From positions 62,001-126,000 of the forward strand of contig NZ_CAMQZG010000001.1 in the NCBI RefSeq assembly GCF_947039605.1: 64,000 nucleotides of DNA, written 5' to 3'. The stretch's first letter is position 1, and each line of letters starts with the position of its first letter. Shown piece after piece: positions 19,323 to 27,953 of this stretch. The position numbers were made by a program, and so were the translations under genes. Under the pieces are notes generated by a model, which saw only the letters and a list, made by a program, of their open reading frames with translations, did no database searches and was not told the DNA's origin. Source of the DNA: an uncultured Clostridium sp. (lineage in GTDB: Bacteria > Bacillota > Clostridia > Clostridiales > Clostridiaceae).

Positions 19323-19643
19323 ATGCAATTTACAATTAATATGGAAGATTTATTATGGGGCGCATTAGGAATAATAGCTGCAATCGCGCTTATATACATA
19401 ATTATCACTTTAATAAATTTAATAAAGGTTCTTAAAAATGTTAATGCACTACTTGTAGAAAACAAAAAGAATCTTGATACTACACTTGATAATGTCGCTC
19501 ATATATCAGAAAATGCAAAGGATATTAGTGATGTAGCAACTGAAACTACAGCTGATATTTTAGTTGCTAAAGAAAACCTTACAGGTCAGCTTGATACTGT
19601 AAAAGATATTGTTAACATAATTGTCGGTGTATTCAAAAAATAA
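19323..19643 (+). CDS. DUF948 (YtxG-like) membrane protein
   Basis: A 106-residue protein with one membrane segment at about 10-33 and a cytoplasmic coiled-coil-like tail whose repeated small/charged pattern resembles the helices of chemoreceptors. This is the DUF948 pattern. GAGGAGG precedes the ATG. It forms an operon with the YtxH gene, ended by a strong terminator. Function unknown; a role in envelope stress is inferred from the pairing. Confidence 0.8.
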   Translation: MQFTINMEDLLWGALGIIAAIALIYIIITLINLIKVLKNVNALLVENKKNLDTTLDNVAHISENAKDISDVATETTADILVAKENLTGQLDTVKDIVNIIVGVFKK

Positions 19644-19668
19644 GCTAGGACACATGTCCTAGCTTATT
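19639..19668. terminator. Bidirectional terminator
   Basis: 14-bp inverted repeat AATAAGCTAGGACA / TGTCCTAGCTTATT with a 2-base centre. T-rich on both sides; shared by the DUF948 gene and the convergent GNAT gene. Confidence 0.9.
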
Positions 19669-19670
19669 TT

Positions 19671-20738
19671 TTATATATAATTTTTTATCTTATCTAATTT
19701 GTTTTTCCCGTATAACTTTTCAACTAAATGAAGGCTTCCTTCCATTACACCTTTAATACCCTTAAACAATAAAAATTTACCATTATCTATAAGATCACTT
19801 TCAACATAATTATAACCCCATATACTACTTCTATAACTTGCTCTTTGTTCTTCTATTAATGTTGCATTCATTCCTCTAAGGTATTCAAGTTCTAATAATA
19901 CTGGTATTGATGAATCCATTGCTACTACACTATTAGCATTATTTATAATTTGCTTAAATATTTTTTTTATAGTTTCAGTTTCTTTTGTTATGTTAATCCC
20001 ATCTAAAAATATAACCATATCATATTTCTTTCTTGTTGATATAACTTCATCAACTTTAAATTTTATGCCTATGCTGCTTTTTACAACTTCTGACTTTGAA
20101 AGAATATCTATATTTAAAGGTCCTAAATTTTCTTTTTCGCATTTATTTAAACACTCACTTATAAATCCAAGCCTTGAAAGACTTACACCATTAAAAGCAA
20201 TCATAGCAACTTCTATTTTTTCTATACTTCTTATCTCAATAAATTCTTTTTTTCTTAATCTATATGATTTTGGTGTTGTTTCACTAAACCCTAATTTTTT
20301 AAGTGTATTCTCACCTATTTTATTTTCTTTAGACACAGTATCTACTATAACTTCTCCACCAAATTCATAAAAATAGTATTCTAATATTAGCTTAATAGCC
20401 TCACTACCATACCCATTTCCTCTGTATTGATTTTGGATTTTAATGTTAAGTCTTGCTATTTTGTTAGCTGAATCATACCCATGAAAACTAACTTCCCCAA
20501 TTGGAGTTCCATCATTTCTATAAACTAAACAATAAAAGTTTTTTCCATCTGTTGGACTTACCATCTTTTTATAAAAAGTAGTTTTATGTCTTTCAGTAAA
20601 ATCATATACTCCACCAATATCTCTCATGGTATTATAATCGCCCCATAAAGTTCTTGTGTATTCAAGTTCTTCAAACTCTGGCTTTTTTATATATAATAAA
20701 CTCCCACTTCTTTTATACCCTTCATTCTTTAACCCCAT
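19671..20738 (-). CDS. GNAT N-acetyltransferase fused to a DJ-1/PfpI-like domain lacking the cysteine
   Basis: I start at the ATG at 20738, 5 bases after GGAAGTG, giving 355 residues. Residues about 10-165 are a GNAT acetyltransferase: the acetyl-CoA loop is in QNQYRGNGYGSEAIK and the late motif in NTLKKLGFSE. Residues about 172-345 follow the DJ-1/PfpI plan: AMIAFNGVSLSRLGF at the first strand, KYDMVIFLDG for the usual DxxxxPGG stretch, the nucleophile-elbow region VVAMDSSIPVLLELEYLRG, and a C-terminal helix VEGSL-like. At the elbow the usual cysteine is replaced by Asp, so this half is probably not a protease or deglycase. It may bind a ligand. Confidence 0.75.
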   Translation of the reverse strand: MGLKNEGYKRSGSLLYIKKPEFEELEYTRTLWGDYNTMRDIGGVYDFTERHKTTFYKKMVSPTDGKNFYCLVYRNDGTPIGEVSFHGYDSANKIARLNIKIQNQYRGNGYGSEAIKLILEYYFYEFGGEVIVDTVSKENKIGENTLKKLGFSETTPKSYRLRKKEFIEIRSIEKIEVAMIAFNGVSLSRLGFISECLNKCEKENLGPLNIDILSKSEVVKSSIGIKFKVDEVISTRKKYDMVIFLDGINITKETETIKKIFKQIINNANSVVAMDSSIPVLLELEYLRGMNATLIEEQRASYRSSIWGYNYVESDLIDNGKFLLFKGIKGVMEGSLHLVEKLYGKNKLDKIKNYI

Positions 20739-20951
20739 AAAATCACTTCCAATCAAAGCTTACATACTTTATAAGTAAAATTATACCATACATCTTGCCA
20801 TTTAAGAAAATTTTGTGCTAATATCTGTAAATTTTTTTATACAAATATAATTCTTTTATCTATTTATTTTTTGACTCTAAAAATTAACTTTATAGTTTTC
20901 AGAGATGAGCTTATGGATATTGATAAAAAATTAAAGCTGCTAGAAAATAAT

Positions 20952-20989
20952 AAAAACTACTCAAACTATTTAACATTTGAGTAGTTTTT
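20952..20989. terminator. Terminator of ndk
   Basis: AAAAACTACTCAAA / TTTGAGTAGTTTTT inverted repeat with T-rich ends on both strands. It lies 6 bases past the ndk stop (minus strand). The rest of 20757-20951 is AT-rich with no supported gene. Confidence 0.85.
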
Positions 20990-20994
20990 TAGGT

Positions 20995-21384
20995 TTAAAA
21001 CCAAATTTTAATTTCTCTTGTTGCATTCTCTTCACTATCTGATGCATGAACTGAATTTTCCCTTCCTGATAATGAATACATTTCTCTTATTGTACCTTTA
21101 TCCGGATTTTTTGTAGCTCCATTTAGTTCTCTTATTTTTGAAATTGCATCCGCGCCTTCTAAAACTAAGGCAACAAGTGGGCTTCTTTGAATATATTCAA
21201 TTAAAGGTTTAAAATACTCTCTACCTTCATGTTCTTTATAATGTTCTACTGCTCTCTCATATGATACTGTTTCCATTCTCATATTTATAACTTTAAGACC
21301 TGCTTTTTCATATATGCTTGTTATTTCACCTATAAGATTTCTCTCTACTGCATCTGGTTTTATTAAAACTAAACTTTTTTCCAT
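20995..21384 (-). CDS. ndk: Nucleoside diphosphate kinase
   Basis: The 129-residue enzyme moves the gamma-phosphate of ATP to NDPs through a phosphohistidine. The active-site histidine is H113 in NSVHASDS, and K9 (LIKPDAV) and the GATKNPDKGTIR loop are in place. AGGAGC precedes the ATG. Divergent from the acylphosphatase gene. Confidence 0.95.
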   Translation of the reverse strand: MEKSLVLIKPDAVERNLIGEITSIYEKAGLKVINMRMETVSYERAVEHYKEHEGREYFKPLIEYIQRSPLVALVLEGADAISKIRELNGATKNPDKGTIREMYSLSGRENSVHASDSEENATREIKIWF

Positions 21385-21554
21385 CTTTTGTACGCTCCTA
21401 TCTAAATATCTAGGTTATTATACTCTGAATTTGATTATTCTTCAATTTCTTTTGGTTACTCATTTCTTATTACTGTAACGATTTGTATTATAATATCACC
21501 TTTTATTTGATATTATAAAAATGTATATAAAAATAAAGAGGGTGAATATTTGAT

Positions 21555-21824
21555 ATGATTAGAAAAAGTTTTATAGCTAAAGGAAAGGTTCAAGGTGTGG
21601 GTTTTAGATTTTTTGTAAAACTCTCATCACTTCCCCTTAAATTAACTGGTAAAGCTGAAAATCTTGATGATGGTTCAGTTTTAATTGAAGTTCAAGGAAG
21701 TGGCTCTAACATTAAAGTTTTAACAAAGAAATTATTTAAAGGCAATGGTTTTTGTAAACTTGAATCACTAGATGAAGCACCTTTAGATATTATCGAAAAT
21801 GAAAAAGATTTTAGTATGTATTAA
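21555..21824 (+). CDS. Acylphosphatase
   Basis: An 89-residue, single-domain enzyme that hydrolyses acyl phosphates such as 1,3-bisphosphoglycerate or carbamoyl phosphate. GKVQGVGFRFF contains the phosphate-binding loop with catalytic R18; the second catalytic residue N36 is 18 residues on, the canonical distance. GAGGGTGA precedes the start. Some distance from the family consensus is seen in the C-terminal third. Confidence 0.88.
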   Translation: MIRKSFIAKGKVQGVGFRFFVKLSSLPLKLTGKAENLDDGSVLIEVQGSGSNIKVLTKKLFKGNGFCKLESLDEAPLDIIENEKDFSMY

Positions 21825-21866
21825 AAAAACGTCTTAGCAAATATATTATCTGCTAAGACATTTTTT
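21825..21866. terminator. Bidirectional terminator
   Basis: GTCTTAGCA / TGCTAAGAC (21831-21859) with A-run before and T-run after, serving the acylphosphatase gene and the convergent unknown gene. Confidence 0.85.
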
Positions 21867-22434
21867 ATTCTAAATCACTCCAAAGATCTTCTATAGTCTC
21901 ATATGATTCAAACATGTTTTCTAATAAATCTGTTGCAACTTCTATATCCCAAGTTTCATATCTTGGTCTTTTTACAAGACTTATAATATTATCATCTTTA
22001 AGGCCTTTACTTACAACACTTTCATTACACTTATCTATATATTCTTGTGTAACATTTGAAACTGTATTTTCCATTTCAATACTTTTAATTCTCTCATTGT
22101 TTTCATCTCTAAAATCAATTATTATTCTATCTGATTTTTTTAATGTATCTAAAAATTCCTGATGCCAAAGTTCTCCATAATTAAACCAAACATCATAAGT
22201 TGTCTCAAAACTTTGAGCAAACTTAAACATAAGTAAAAACAATATGCAATCATCCGTTCCTATTATAGAATTTTTTAATGCAATAAGTTCATTTTCTTTA
22301 ATTATATCTAATACTTCTTTGTAGTCTTTCACAAAAAATATAGGTATATCTTCACCTTGAATTTCTACTAAAAGCGGTACTATACTCCCCACTTCTCTTT
22401 CATCTAATATATCATTAACCGTTAAATCATTCAT
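21865..22434 (-). CDS. Hypothetical acidic protein
   Basis: A 189-residue soluble acidic protein with mixed helix and strand pattern and several Trp in the C-terminal half (DVWFNYGELW, ETWDIEV, EDLWSDLE). GAGGTGA precedes the ATG. No family recognised, no signal peptide. It is followed by a shared terminator and preceded, 124 bases away, by another small unknown gene on the same strand. Confidence 0.6.
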   Translation of the reverse strand: MNDLTVNDILDEREVGSIVPLLVEIQGEDIPIFFVKDYKEVLDIIKENELIALKNSIIGTDDCILFLLMFKFAQSFETTYDVWFNYGELWHQEFLDTLKKSDRIIIDFRDENNERIKSIEMENTVSNVTQEYIDKCNESVVSKGLKDDNIISLVKRPRYETWDIEVATDLLENMFESYETIEDLWSDLE

Positions 22435-22512
22435 ACTTTCACCTCAACTTTGTACTAATGCGTACAGTTAAAAATTATAAATTATTTTTCCTTTTTTTTC
22501 AATAAAAAAAAT

Positions 22513-22546
22513 AAAATAGCACAGATATTTTAAACTGTGCTATTTT
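22513..22546 (-). terminator. Intrinsic terminator
   Basis: Stem AAAATAGCACAG / CTGTGCTATTTT with a 10-base loop, T-rich tail on the minus strand, 12 bases after the stop of the 116-residue unknown gene. Confidence 0.85.
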
Positions 22547-22558
22547 TTATTATTTATT

Positions 22559-22909
22559 TTATTTTTTCAAAAAATTTTTTTTACTTTTAAAATAGTCTTG
22601 GACCTCTTTATCACTACTTAAATTTGGTGAGTTATAATTTATAAGATATCCTTTTAAACTATCATATAGCGGTAAGTTTATATATCTAAGCTTTACAACC
22701 TTTTCGTCCATAGTATTAAAAGATATACTGCCCTGTGTATGTTTTATATCTCCTTCTATAGCAAAAATAAGTTCTTCATCTTCTAATATTGTTTTAAATG
22801 AATTTGTATTTTTATCATAGTCTATACCATAACAAATATCGCTGCTTTTAATCCCCTTTTTATCATTTATCATTGTGTAAAAATAAATATTTTCTTTTTT
22901 GCCTTCCAT
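22559..22909 (-). CDS. Hypothetical protein
   Basis: A 116-residue soluble protein, beta-rich in the first 80 residues and lysine-rich at the end. AGGTGA precedes the ATG. It has its own terminator. I recognise no family. Confidence 0.55.
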   Translation of the reverse strand: MEGKKENIYFYTMINDKKGIKSSDICYGIDYDKNTNSFKTILEDEELIFAIEGDIKHTQGSISFNTMDEKVVKLRYINLPLYDSLKGYLINYNSPNLSSDKEVQDYFKSKKNFLKK

Positions 22910-23150
22910 ATAATCACCTACTTATAAAATTTAAACCATTTCATAAATGACTCTTTATATTATATAAATTTTTTTTAACAAGTAGACCTTTTTTATAAAT
23001 AAACTATTTAATTAATCTTAATTTAAGAAATCCCCTTTAATTGTGTGAATTTTTTGCTAGATTAATTTTACTTTTACATTCTGTTAATTTTTTGCATTTA
23101 TTTGATTGTTATACTTATATTAAGAAATTTTATACATAGGAGAGATAATA

Positions 23151-24449
23151 ATGAAAAAAAATAAGGGTATTCTACTAGGAATTATGACAAGTCTTCTTGT
23201 TGGTTTATTTACTACTTTTCCCACGACACAAGTTCTTGCACAAACTAATAATGAAAAACCTTCTATTGTTGGAAAATCAGCAATAACTATGGACCTTGCA
23301 ACCGGAGAAATTATCTATGCAAAAGATATTGATACAAAAAGATATCCTGCAAGTATAACAAAACTTATGACAGCATTAGTATTTGCTGAAAATGCGGATA
23401 AAGACTCTATAATACCATTTACAAAGAGTGCTAGTGTACAACCTGCCTACTCTTTAGCTGCTAACTATGCACCTATTGCAATAGGTGATTCTTTAAGTGG
23501 TTCTGATACTATGGATGCTCTACTACTTTTCTCAGCTAATGATTCTGCATATATGATTGGTGATTATGTAGCAGGTAGTAATGAAGAATTTATAAAACTT
23601 ATGAATACTCGTGCTAAAGAGCTTGGACTTAAAAACACTAATTTTACAAACCCAAATGGTTTACATAATCCTGAGCATTATACAACAGCTTATGACCTTT
23701 CTTTACTAGCAAAGGTAATGCTTCAAAATCCTTGGATTAAAGAAACTATGGCTACTAAAGATGCTCAAATAGAATTTAATGATAGTGGTAAAAGAATAGA
23801 TATTGAAAATAGAAATAAATTACTTGGAAAAGATGGCAATATTGGTGGTAAGACTGGATTTACAGACCCTGCTGGAAGATGTCTTTTAGCTTTCTATCAA
23901 AGAGGCGGCAGAAGCCTTGTTGGTATAGTTCTAAATTCTGAATATGGTGCTACTGATACTCAAGTATTTGATGATATGGATACGATAATGGATTATAGTT
24001 TTGCTGCTAAAAAATCACCTTATAGAAAAGTTGGTGATATAGTAACAGAAATTGAAGCTAAATATAAAACTTTTGGATTCTTTGGTAAAGAAAAAACTAT
24101 AAAAATACCTGTAAGCATAAATAAAGAAATTCAAAAATATGATAATTTACTTGATGAAAAAAATATTAATTTATCAGTTAATACAACAGATATGGATGCA
24201 TGGAATATAGCTGGCAACACAGAACTTACTACTATTTTTAGTGAAAAAGGTAGCAAAATCGAATTAACTGCTAGTGCTCAAATTTCTAATTTCACTATAA
24301 TTAAAGAAAATCTAGTTTACTATATTACTAGAATTGGTGGGGTACTTGGTATTATTATACTACTTGTACTAGCTTTCTTTAGTCTTATGAAAAGAAAAAG
24401 CAGACGAAATAGCTTCTATACACGTAGAAGAAAAAACATATTCAAATAA
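23151..24449 (+). CDS. D-alanyl-D-alanine carboxypeptidase (DacA/DacF-type PBP)
   Basis: The enzyme trims the terminal D-Ala from peptidoglycan stem peptides. The 432-residue protein has a signal peptide (cleavage after VLA, about residue 30), an S11 peptidase domain with S68-x-x-K71 (PASITKL), S128-A-N130 and K234-T-G, then a small beta domain. A C-terminal membrane segment at about 388-410 is followed by a basic tail, which anchors it on the outer face, unlike the amphipathic helix of classical PBP5. AGGAGAG precedes the ATG. Single gene with terminator. Confidence 0.93.
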   Translation: MKKNKGILLGIMTSLLVGLFTTFPTTQVLAQTNNEKPSIVGKSAITMDLATGEIIYAKDIDTKRYPASITKLMTALVFAENADKDSIIPFTKSASVQPAYSLAANYAPIAIGDSLSGSDTMDALLLFSANDSAYMIGDYVAGSNEEFIKLMNTRAKELGLKNTNFTNPNGLHNPEHYTTAYDLSLLAKVMLQNPWIKETMATKDAQIEFNDSGKRIDIENRNKLLGKDGNIGGKTGFTDPAGRCLLAFYQRGGRSLVGIVLNSEYGATDTQVFDDMDTIMDYSFAAKKSPYRKVGDIVTEIEAKYKTFGFFGKEKTIKIPVSINKEIQKYDNLLDEKNINLSVNTTDMDAWNIAGNTELTTIFSEKGSKIELTASAQISNFTIIKENLVYYITRIGGVLGIIILLVLAFFSLMKRKSRRNSFYTRRRKNIFK

Positions 24450-24455
24450 CTTTTT

Positions 24456-24485
24456 AAAGTAGGGATTTCCCTACTTTATTTTTTT
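24456..24485 (+). terminator. Intrinsic terminator of the carboxypeptidase gene
   Basis: AAAGTAGGG / CCCTACTTT with a 4-base loop, then A and a T run. Confidence 0.88.
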
Positions 24486-24538
24486 GGAACTTTTCTTATA
24501 TATTTTTACTATTATATTTATATAAATTTATTTTTTAA

Positions 24539-24567
24539 TTGACATTATAATTTTCTTTTGATAAAAT
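24539..24567 (+). promoter_or_regulatory. Sigma-A-type promoter of the asnA leader
   Basis: TTGACA (24539-24544), 17-base spacer, TAAAAT (24562-24567). Transcription should start near 24574, at the beginning of the T-box leader. Confidence 0.75.
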
Positions 24568-24573
24568 CTTTAT

Positions 24574-24852
24574 TAATTAAGATATGGCTAAGATAGGAAG
24601 AAGTATTTTAAGTATTTTCTTTTATAGCGAGTAAGTGATGGTGGAAGTCTTACAAGAAAACTTTTATGAATAACATCCTTGAGCTTCTAACCGAAAGATT
24701 TATTTAAGTAGGCTTAGACGGTCCCTTACCGTTAAAAAAGGCGAGTATCGATTTTTCTGTACTTTTAGAGATGGCTTGTTTTACAAGCAATTTAGGTGGC
24801 ACCGCGGAAACCTTTCGCCCTAATTTTTTAGGGTGAGGGGTCTTTTTTTATT
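24574..24852 (+). promoter_or_regulatory. T-box leader (predicted Asn-tRNA specific) with terminator
   Basis: The hallmark T-box AGGTGGCACCGCGG is at 24794-24807. It is followed by a G-U-rich terminator hairpin (about 24809-24840) and seven T. Upstream is a long stem I region; the sequence CTTCTAACCGAAAG at about 24684-24697 would place AAC (24689-24691), an Asn codon, as specifier. Uncharged tRNA pairs with the T-box and favours the antiterminator, so asnA is read when Asn-tRNA is uncharged. The specifier assignment is inferred from position and the downstream gene. Confidence 0.93.
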
Positions 24853-24906
24853 TAAAAATAATGACATGAAATATGAGCATAAAATATATTTTTAGGAGGA
24901 TTTATT

Positions 24907-25926
24907 ATGACTACACAAGAAAGTTTAATATTACCAAAAGGATACAAATCACAATTATCATTAAAAGAAACAGCTATTGCTATAAAAAAAGTTAAGGATT
25001 TCTTTGAAAATGCACTAGCAACACAGCTTGATTTAACTAGAGTGTCAGCACCTTTATTTGTGTTAAGAAGTACAGGCCTTAATGATGACCTAAACGGAAG
25101 TGAAAGAGCTGTTAGCTTTGATATGAAATCTATCCCTGATTCAAGAATTGATATAGTACACTCTCTTGCTAAATGGAAAAGAAGTGCACTTAAAAGATAT
25201 GGTTTTGAATACGGCGAAGGTCTTTATACTGATATGAATGCTATAAGAAGAGATGAAGACCTTGATAACCTTCACTCTATTTATGTAGATCAATGGGACT
25301 GGGAGAAAATCATAAAAAAAGAAGAAAGAACACAGGCTACTTTAGAAACTATAGTAAAAAAAATCTTTAGTGCCTTTAAAAAAACTGAGGATTATATTTG
25401 TTCATTATACCCTACTATGCCAAAACAACTTCCTGATGAAATATTCTTTATTACATCACAAGAACTTGAAACAATGTATCCTGATTTTACTGGAAAAGAA
25501 AGAGAAGATGCAATTTGTAGAGATAAAAAAGCTGTCTTTATTAGTAAAATAGGTTACCCTCTACTTTCTGGTGAAAAACATGATGGAAGAAGCCCAGATT
25601 ATGATGATTGGAACTTAAATGGAGATATCTTATTCTACTACCCTATCTTTGATAAAGCTGTAGAACTTTCATCAATGGGCATTAGAGTAGATGAAAAATC
25701 TCTTTTAGAGCAACTTACTTTTGCTGATTGTCTTGACAGAAAAAGCTTCCCATTCCATAAGCAACTTCTTAATGGAGAACTTCCCTATACTATAGGTGGG
25801 GGAATTGGACAATCTAGGATTTGTATGTTCTTCCTACAAAAAGCTCATATCGGAGAAGTACAGTGTTCTATATGGGATGATAAAATGATTGAAACTTGTG
25901 CTAAAAATAACATAGATTTATTATAA
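24907..25926 (+). CDS. asnA: Aspartate-ammonia ligase (asparagine synthetase A)
   Basis: The 339-residue class-II-synthetase-like enzyme makes asparagine from aspartate, ammonia and ATP. Recognisable motifs are SERAVSFD early, the [14 protein letters not shown] and [29 protein letters not shown] stretches, and [23 protein letters not shown] near the C-terminus. AGGAGGA precedes the ATG. It is controlled by the T-box leader and followed by a terminator. Confidence 0.96.
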   Translation: MTTQESLILPKGYKSQLSLKETAIAIKKVKDFFENALATQLDLTRVSAPLFVLRSTGLNDDLNGSERAVSFDMKSIPDSRIDIVHSLAKWKRSALKRYGFEYGEGLYTDMNAIRRDEDLDNLHSIYVDQWDWEKIIKKEERTQATLETIVKKIFSAFKKTEDYICSLYPTMPKQLPDEIFFITSQELETMYPDFTGKEREDAICRDKKAVFISKIGYPLLSGEKHDGRSPDYDDWNLNGDILFYYPIFDKAVELSSMGIRVDEKSLLEQLTFADCLDRKSFPFHKQLLNGELPYTIGGGIGQSRICMFFLQKAHIGEVQCSIWDDKMIETCAKNNIDLL

Positions 25927-25934
25927 TATCTACT

Positions 25935-25971
25935 AAGGTAAATAGCTATTCATTAGTTGTTTACCTTTTTA
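25935..25971 (+). terminator. Intrinsic terminator of asnA
   Basis: AAGGTAAATAGCT / AGTTGTTTACCTT pairs fully if two G-U pairs are allowed, then five T. Confidence 0.8.
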
Positions 25972-26260
25972 TATTACAAAAAGGTAAAAATAAAGTTATT
26001 TTTTGTTAATTTATCATCATTAACCTATTTTATTATCAAAGTCATATATTTTAATTTAATTCCCAAAATTAGAGCATTTGACATGATTATTAGTTCTAAT
26101 GCATTTAAACATATCTAACTCTCTTTCTTTCATTTATTCATCTTTTTTTACCACTCTGCACCCCCTACTGATACTATACAATTCCCTCTAATCATAATAG
26201 AATATATAAGGGAAATATTTTAAAACGGACTAAAATTAAAAATAATATGGAGGTTTTTCT
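25972..26260 (+). promoter_or_regulatory. Leader region of the lrgAB-type operon
   Basis: About 290 bases without an ORF. A TTGACA at about 26080 lacks a good -10 partner; TATACAAT-like and TAATAGAATATATAA stretches at about 26175-26212 could be -10 regions. GGAGG lies 8 bases before the lrgA-type start. I see no riboswitch and no binding-site repeat that I can name. Confidence 0.3.
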
Positions 26261-26650
26261 ATGAAACTTTTAAGAGAGATGTTACTAATCTTAGTAATAT
26301 ATTTCGTAGGAGATTTTCTTTCTAAAGGACTACACTTACCAATACCTGGTAATATACTTGGAATGATAATTCTTCTAATTTTACTTTGCACAAAAATTGT
26401 TAAAGTTGAAAACGTTGATAATGTTTCAACATTTTTACTTGACCACCTTGCTTTTCTATTTATACCAGCAGGTGTTGGAGTTCTAAATGCAATGAATGTA
26501 CTAGATGGATATATAATACAACTTTTAATAATTGTTATTACATCTACTATGGTCATTATGGCAGTAACAGGTACTATTGTACAATCAGTAATGAAATTAA
26601 TGGATAAAAAGAAAAACAAAAAACAAGAAGGCGGTGCTATAAATGAATAA
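26261..26650 (+). CDS. CidA/LrgA family holin-like protein
   Basis: A 129-residue protein with four membrane segments (about 5-22, 30-48, 60-82 and 88-112) and the family motif PIPGNILGMIILLILL. A lysine-rich tail follows. CidA/LrgA proteins act with LrgB partners in controlling murein hydrolase release or export of pyruvate/overflow metabolites. GGAGG precedes the ATG. It overlaps the LrgB gene by 8 bases. No lytSR or cidR regulator is present in this window. Confidence 0.88.
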   Translation: MKLLREMLLILVIYFVGDFLSKGLHLPIPGNILGMIILLILLCTKIVKVENVDNVSTFLLDHLAFLFIPAGVGVLNAMNVLDGYIIQLLIIVITSTMVIMAVTGTIVQSVMKLMDKKKNKKQEGGAINE

Positions 26651-27362
26651 TATATATCATATAATGCAGAGCTCTTTATTCAGTATAATGATATGCCTAC
26701 TTGCTTTTGAAATAGGGATTTTAATAAATAAAAAAACAAGAATCGCACTATTAAATCCTCTACTTATCGCAATTGCGTTAGTTATAGGTTATCTACTATT
26801 CTTTAAAATTAGCTATAATCAATTTAATAAAGGTGGGCAGTTTATAAGTGACTTATTACAACCTGCAACGGTTGTTCTTGCAGTTCCACTTTATAAGCAA
26901 ATCGGCTTATTAAAGAAACACCTTATACCTATACTTTCTGGAATATTCTTTGGTAGTGGAATTGGTATTATTTATATATTCTTCCTAAGTTACTTCTTGA
27001 AACTTAGCCCAGAACTTATAAAATCTCTTATGCCAAAATCAATTACAACACCTATTGGAATGCAGGTTTCTCAATCTCTTGGTGGGGTTGTCCCTGTAAC
27101 TGTTGTTGCAATTATTGTCACTGGTATAACAGGTGCTATAGTATATCCATTTATACTAAAAATCTTTAAAATAAAAAATCCAGTAGCTGTTGGGGTTGCC
27201 CTTGGAACATGTTCTCATGCTGTAGGAACTTCTAAAGCTCTTACTATGGGAGATACTCAAGGAGCCATGAGTTCTCTTTCTATAGGAGTCGCAGGACTTT
27301 CTGTAGTAGTACTTGCACCAACACTTTATGCGTTGCTTTCACATCTAGTTGGATTACACTAA
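26643..27362 (+). CDS. lrgB: LrgB family membrane protein
   Basis: The 239-residue protein has about seven hydrophobic helices and the LrgB signatures LMPKSITTPIGMQVSQSLGG and GTCSHAVGTSKALTMGDTQG (about residues 125-205). It works with the overlapping LrgA-type protein; in other Firmicutes the pair has been tied to cell lysis control and pyruvate uptake. The start is inside the upstream gene, with AAGGCGG as ribosome-binding site. Confidence 0.9.
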   Translation: MNNIYHIMQSSLFSIMICLLAFEIGILINKKTRIALLNPLLIAIALVIGYLLFFKISYNQFNKGGQFISDLLQPATVVLAVPLYKQIGLLKKHLIPILSGIFFGSGIGIIYIFFLSYFLKLSPELIKSLMPKSITTPIGMQVSQSLGGVVPVTVVAIIVTGITGAIVYPFILKIFKIKNPVAVGVALGTCSHAVGTSKALTMGDTQGAMSSLSIGVAGLSVVVLAPTLYALLSHLVGLH

Positions 27363-27373
27363 AAGAATTTAAA

Positions 27374-27401
27374 CTATCTCTTTTTAAGAGGTAGCTTTTT
27401 T
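27374..27401 (+). terminator. Intrinsic terminator of the lrgAB-type operon
   Basis: CTATCTCTT / AAGAGGTAG (one G-U pair) then C and six T. Confidence 0.8.
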
Positions 27402-27476
27402 ATCTTAATACTGCATAATTTTTCATAATTATTGGCAAACTAATTCCTAGAATTACAATTAGGAGGCTCCAATATT

Positions 27477-27920
27477 ATGAAAAAACTTAATAATCTTTTT
27501 ATAGCTCTTTTAGTAGCGATTGCAATATTCTTATCTCTCAATATAACTAATGTTCATGCTACGCAGACATCACATCAAGTTCTTTACACAACAAATAATT
27601 TCAACATACATGGTGAACATATGAACTTTATTATAAACTCAATAAGCTCATCAACTGATAACCTTATAATAGATGGCTATCTTTTAAATCTTGATAAAAT
27701 AAATCTAAAAGAAATTAAAGATTTTCATCTTAAAATAACAGATGCTAAAAATGCTAAAATTATTGATGAAGTATTTTTAGACCTACAACTTGAAACACCA
27801 CTCTCTGGTCAAAGTGGTGTAAGAATAGTTTTAACTTCACCTCTTAAAGGTAAAAAGCTTGATAAAAAAGATTTTAGTAAAATTAATTATAATTTTAGTT
27901 ACAACTATCTTGAAAGCTAA
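27477..27920 (+). CDS. Secreted hypothetical protein
   Basis: The 147-residue protein starts with a clear signal peptide (MKKLNNLF, then a hydrophobic core, cleavage near VHA at about 29). The mature part has alternating strands with NLIIDGYLLNLDKINLKEIKDFHLKI, reminiscent of small immunoglobulin-like exported domains. No family recognised. AGGAGG precedes the ATG. Shares a terminator with convergent topB. Confidence 0.6.
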   Translation: MKKLNNLFIALLVAIAIFLSLNITNVHATQTSHQVLYTTNNFNIHGEHMNFIINSISSSTDNLIIDGYLLNLDKINLKEIKDFHLKITDAKNAKIIDEVFLDLQLETPLSGQSGVRIVLTSPLKGKKLDKKDFSKINYNFSYNYLES

Positions 27921-27953
27921 AAAAAGTTGGATTCAAATTGAATCCAACTTTTT
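27921..27953. terminator. Bidirectional terminator
   Basis: AAAAAGTTGGATTCAA / TTGAATCCAACTTTTT with T-rich flanks on both strands, between the secreted protein gene and topB. Confidence 0.9.

Noticed and set aside
20914-20982. Short plus-strand ORF of about 23 codons
   Set aside because: No ribosome-binding site, and it runs into the ndk terminator hairpin.
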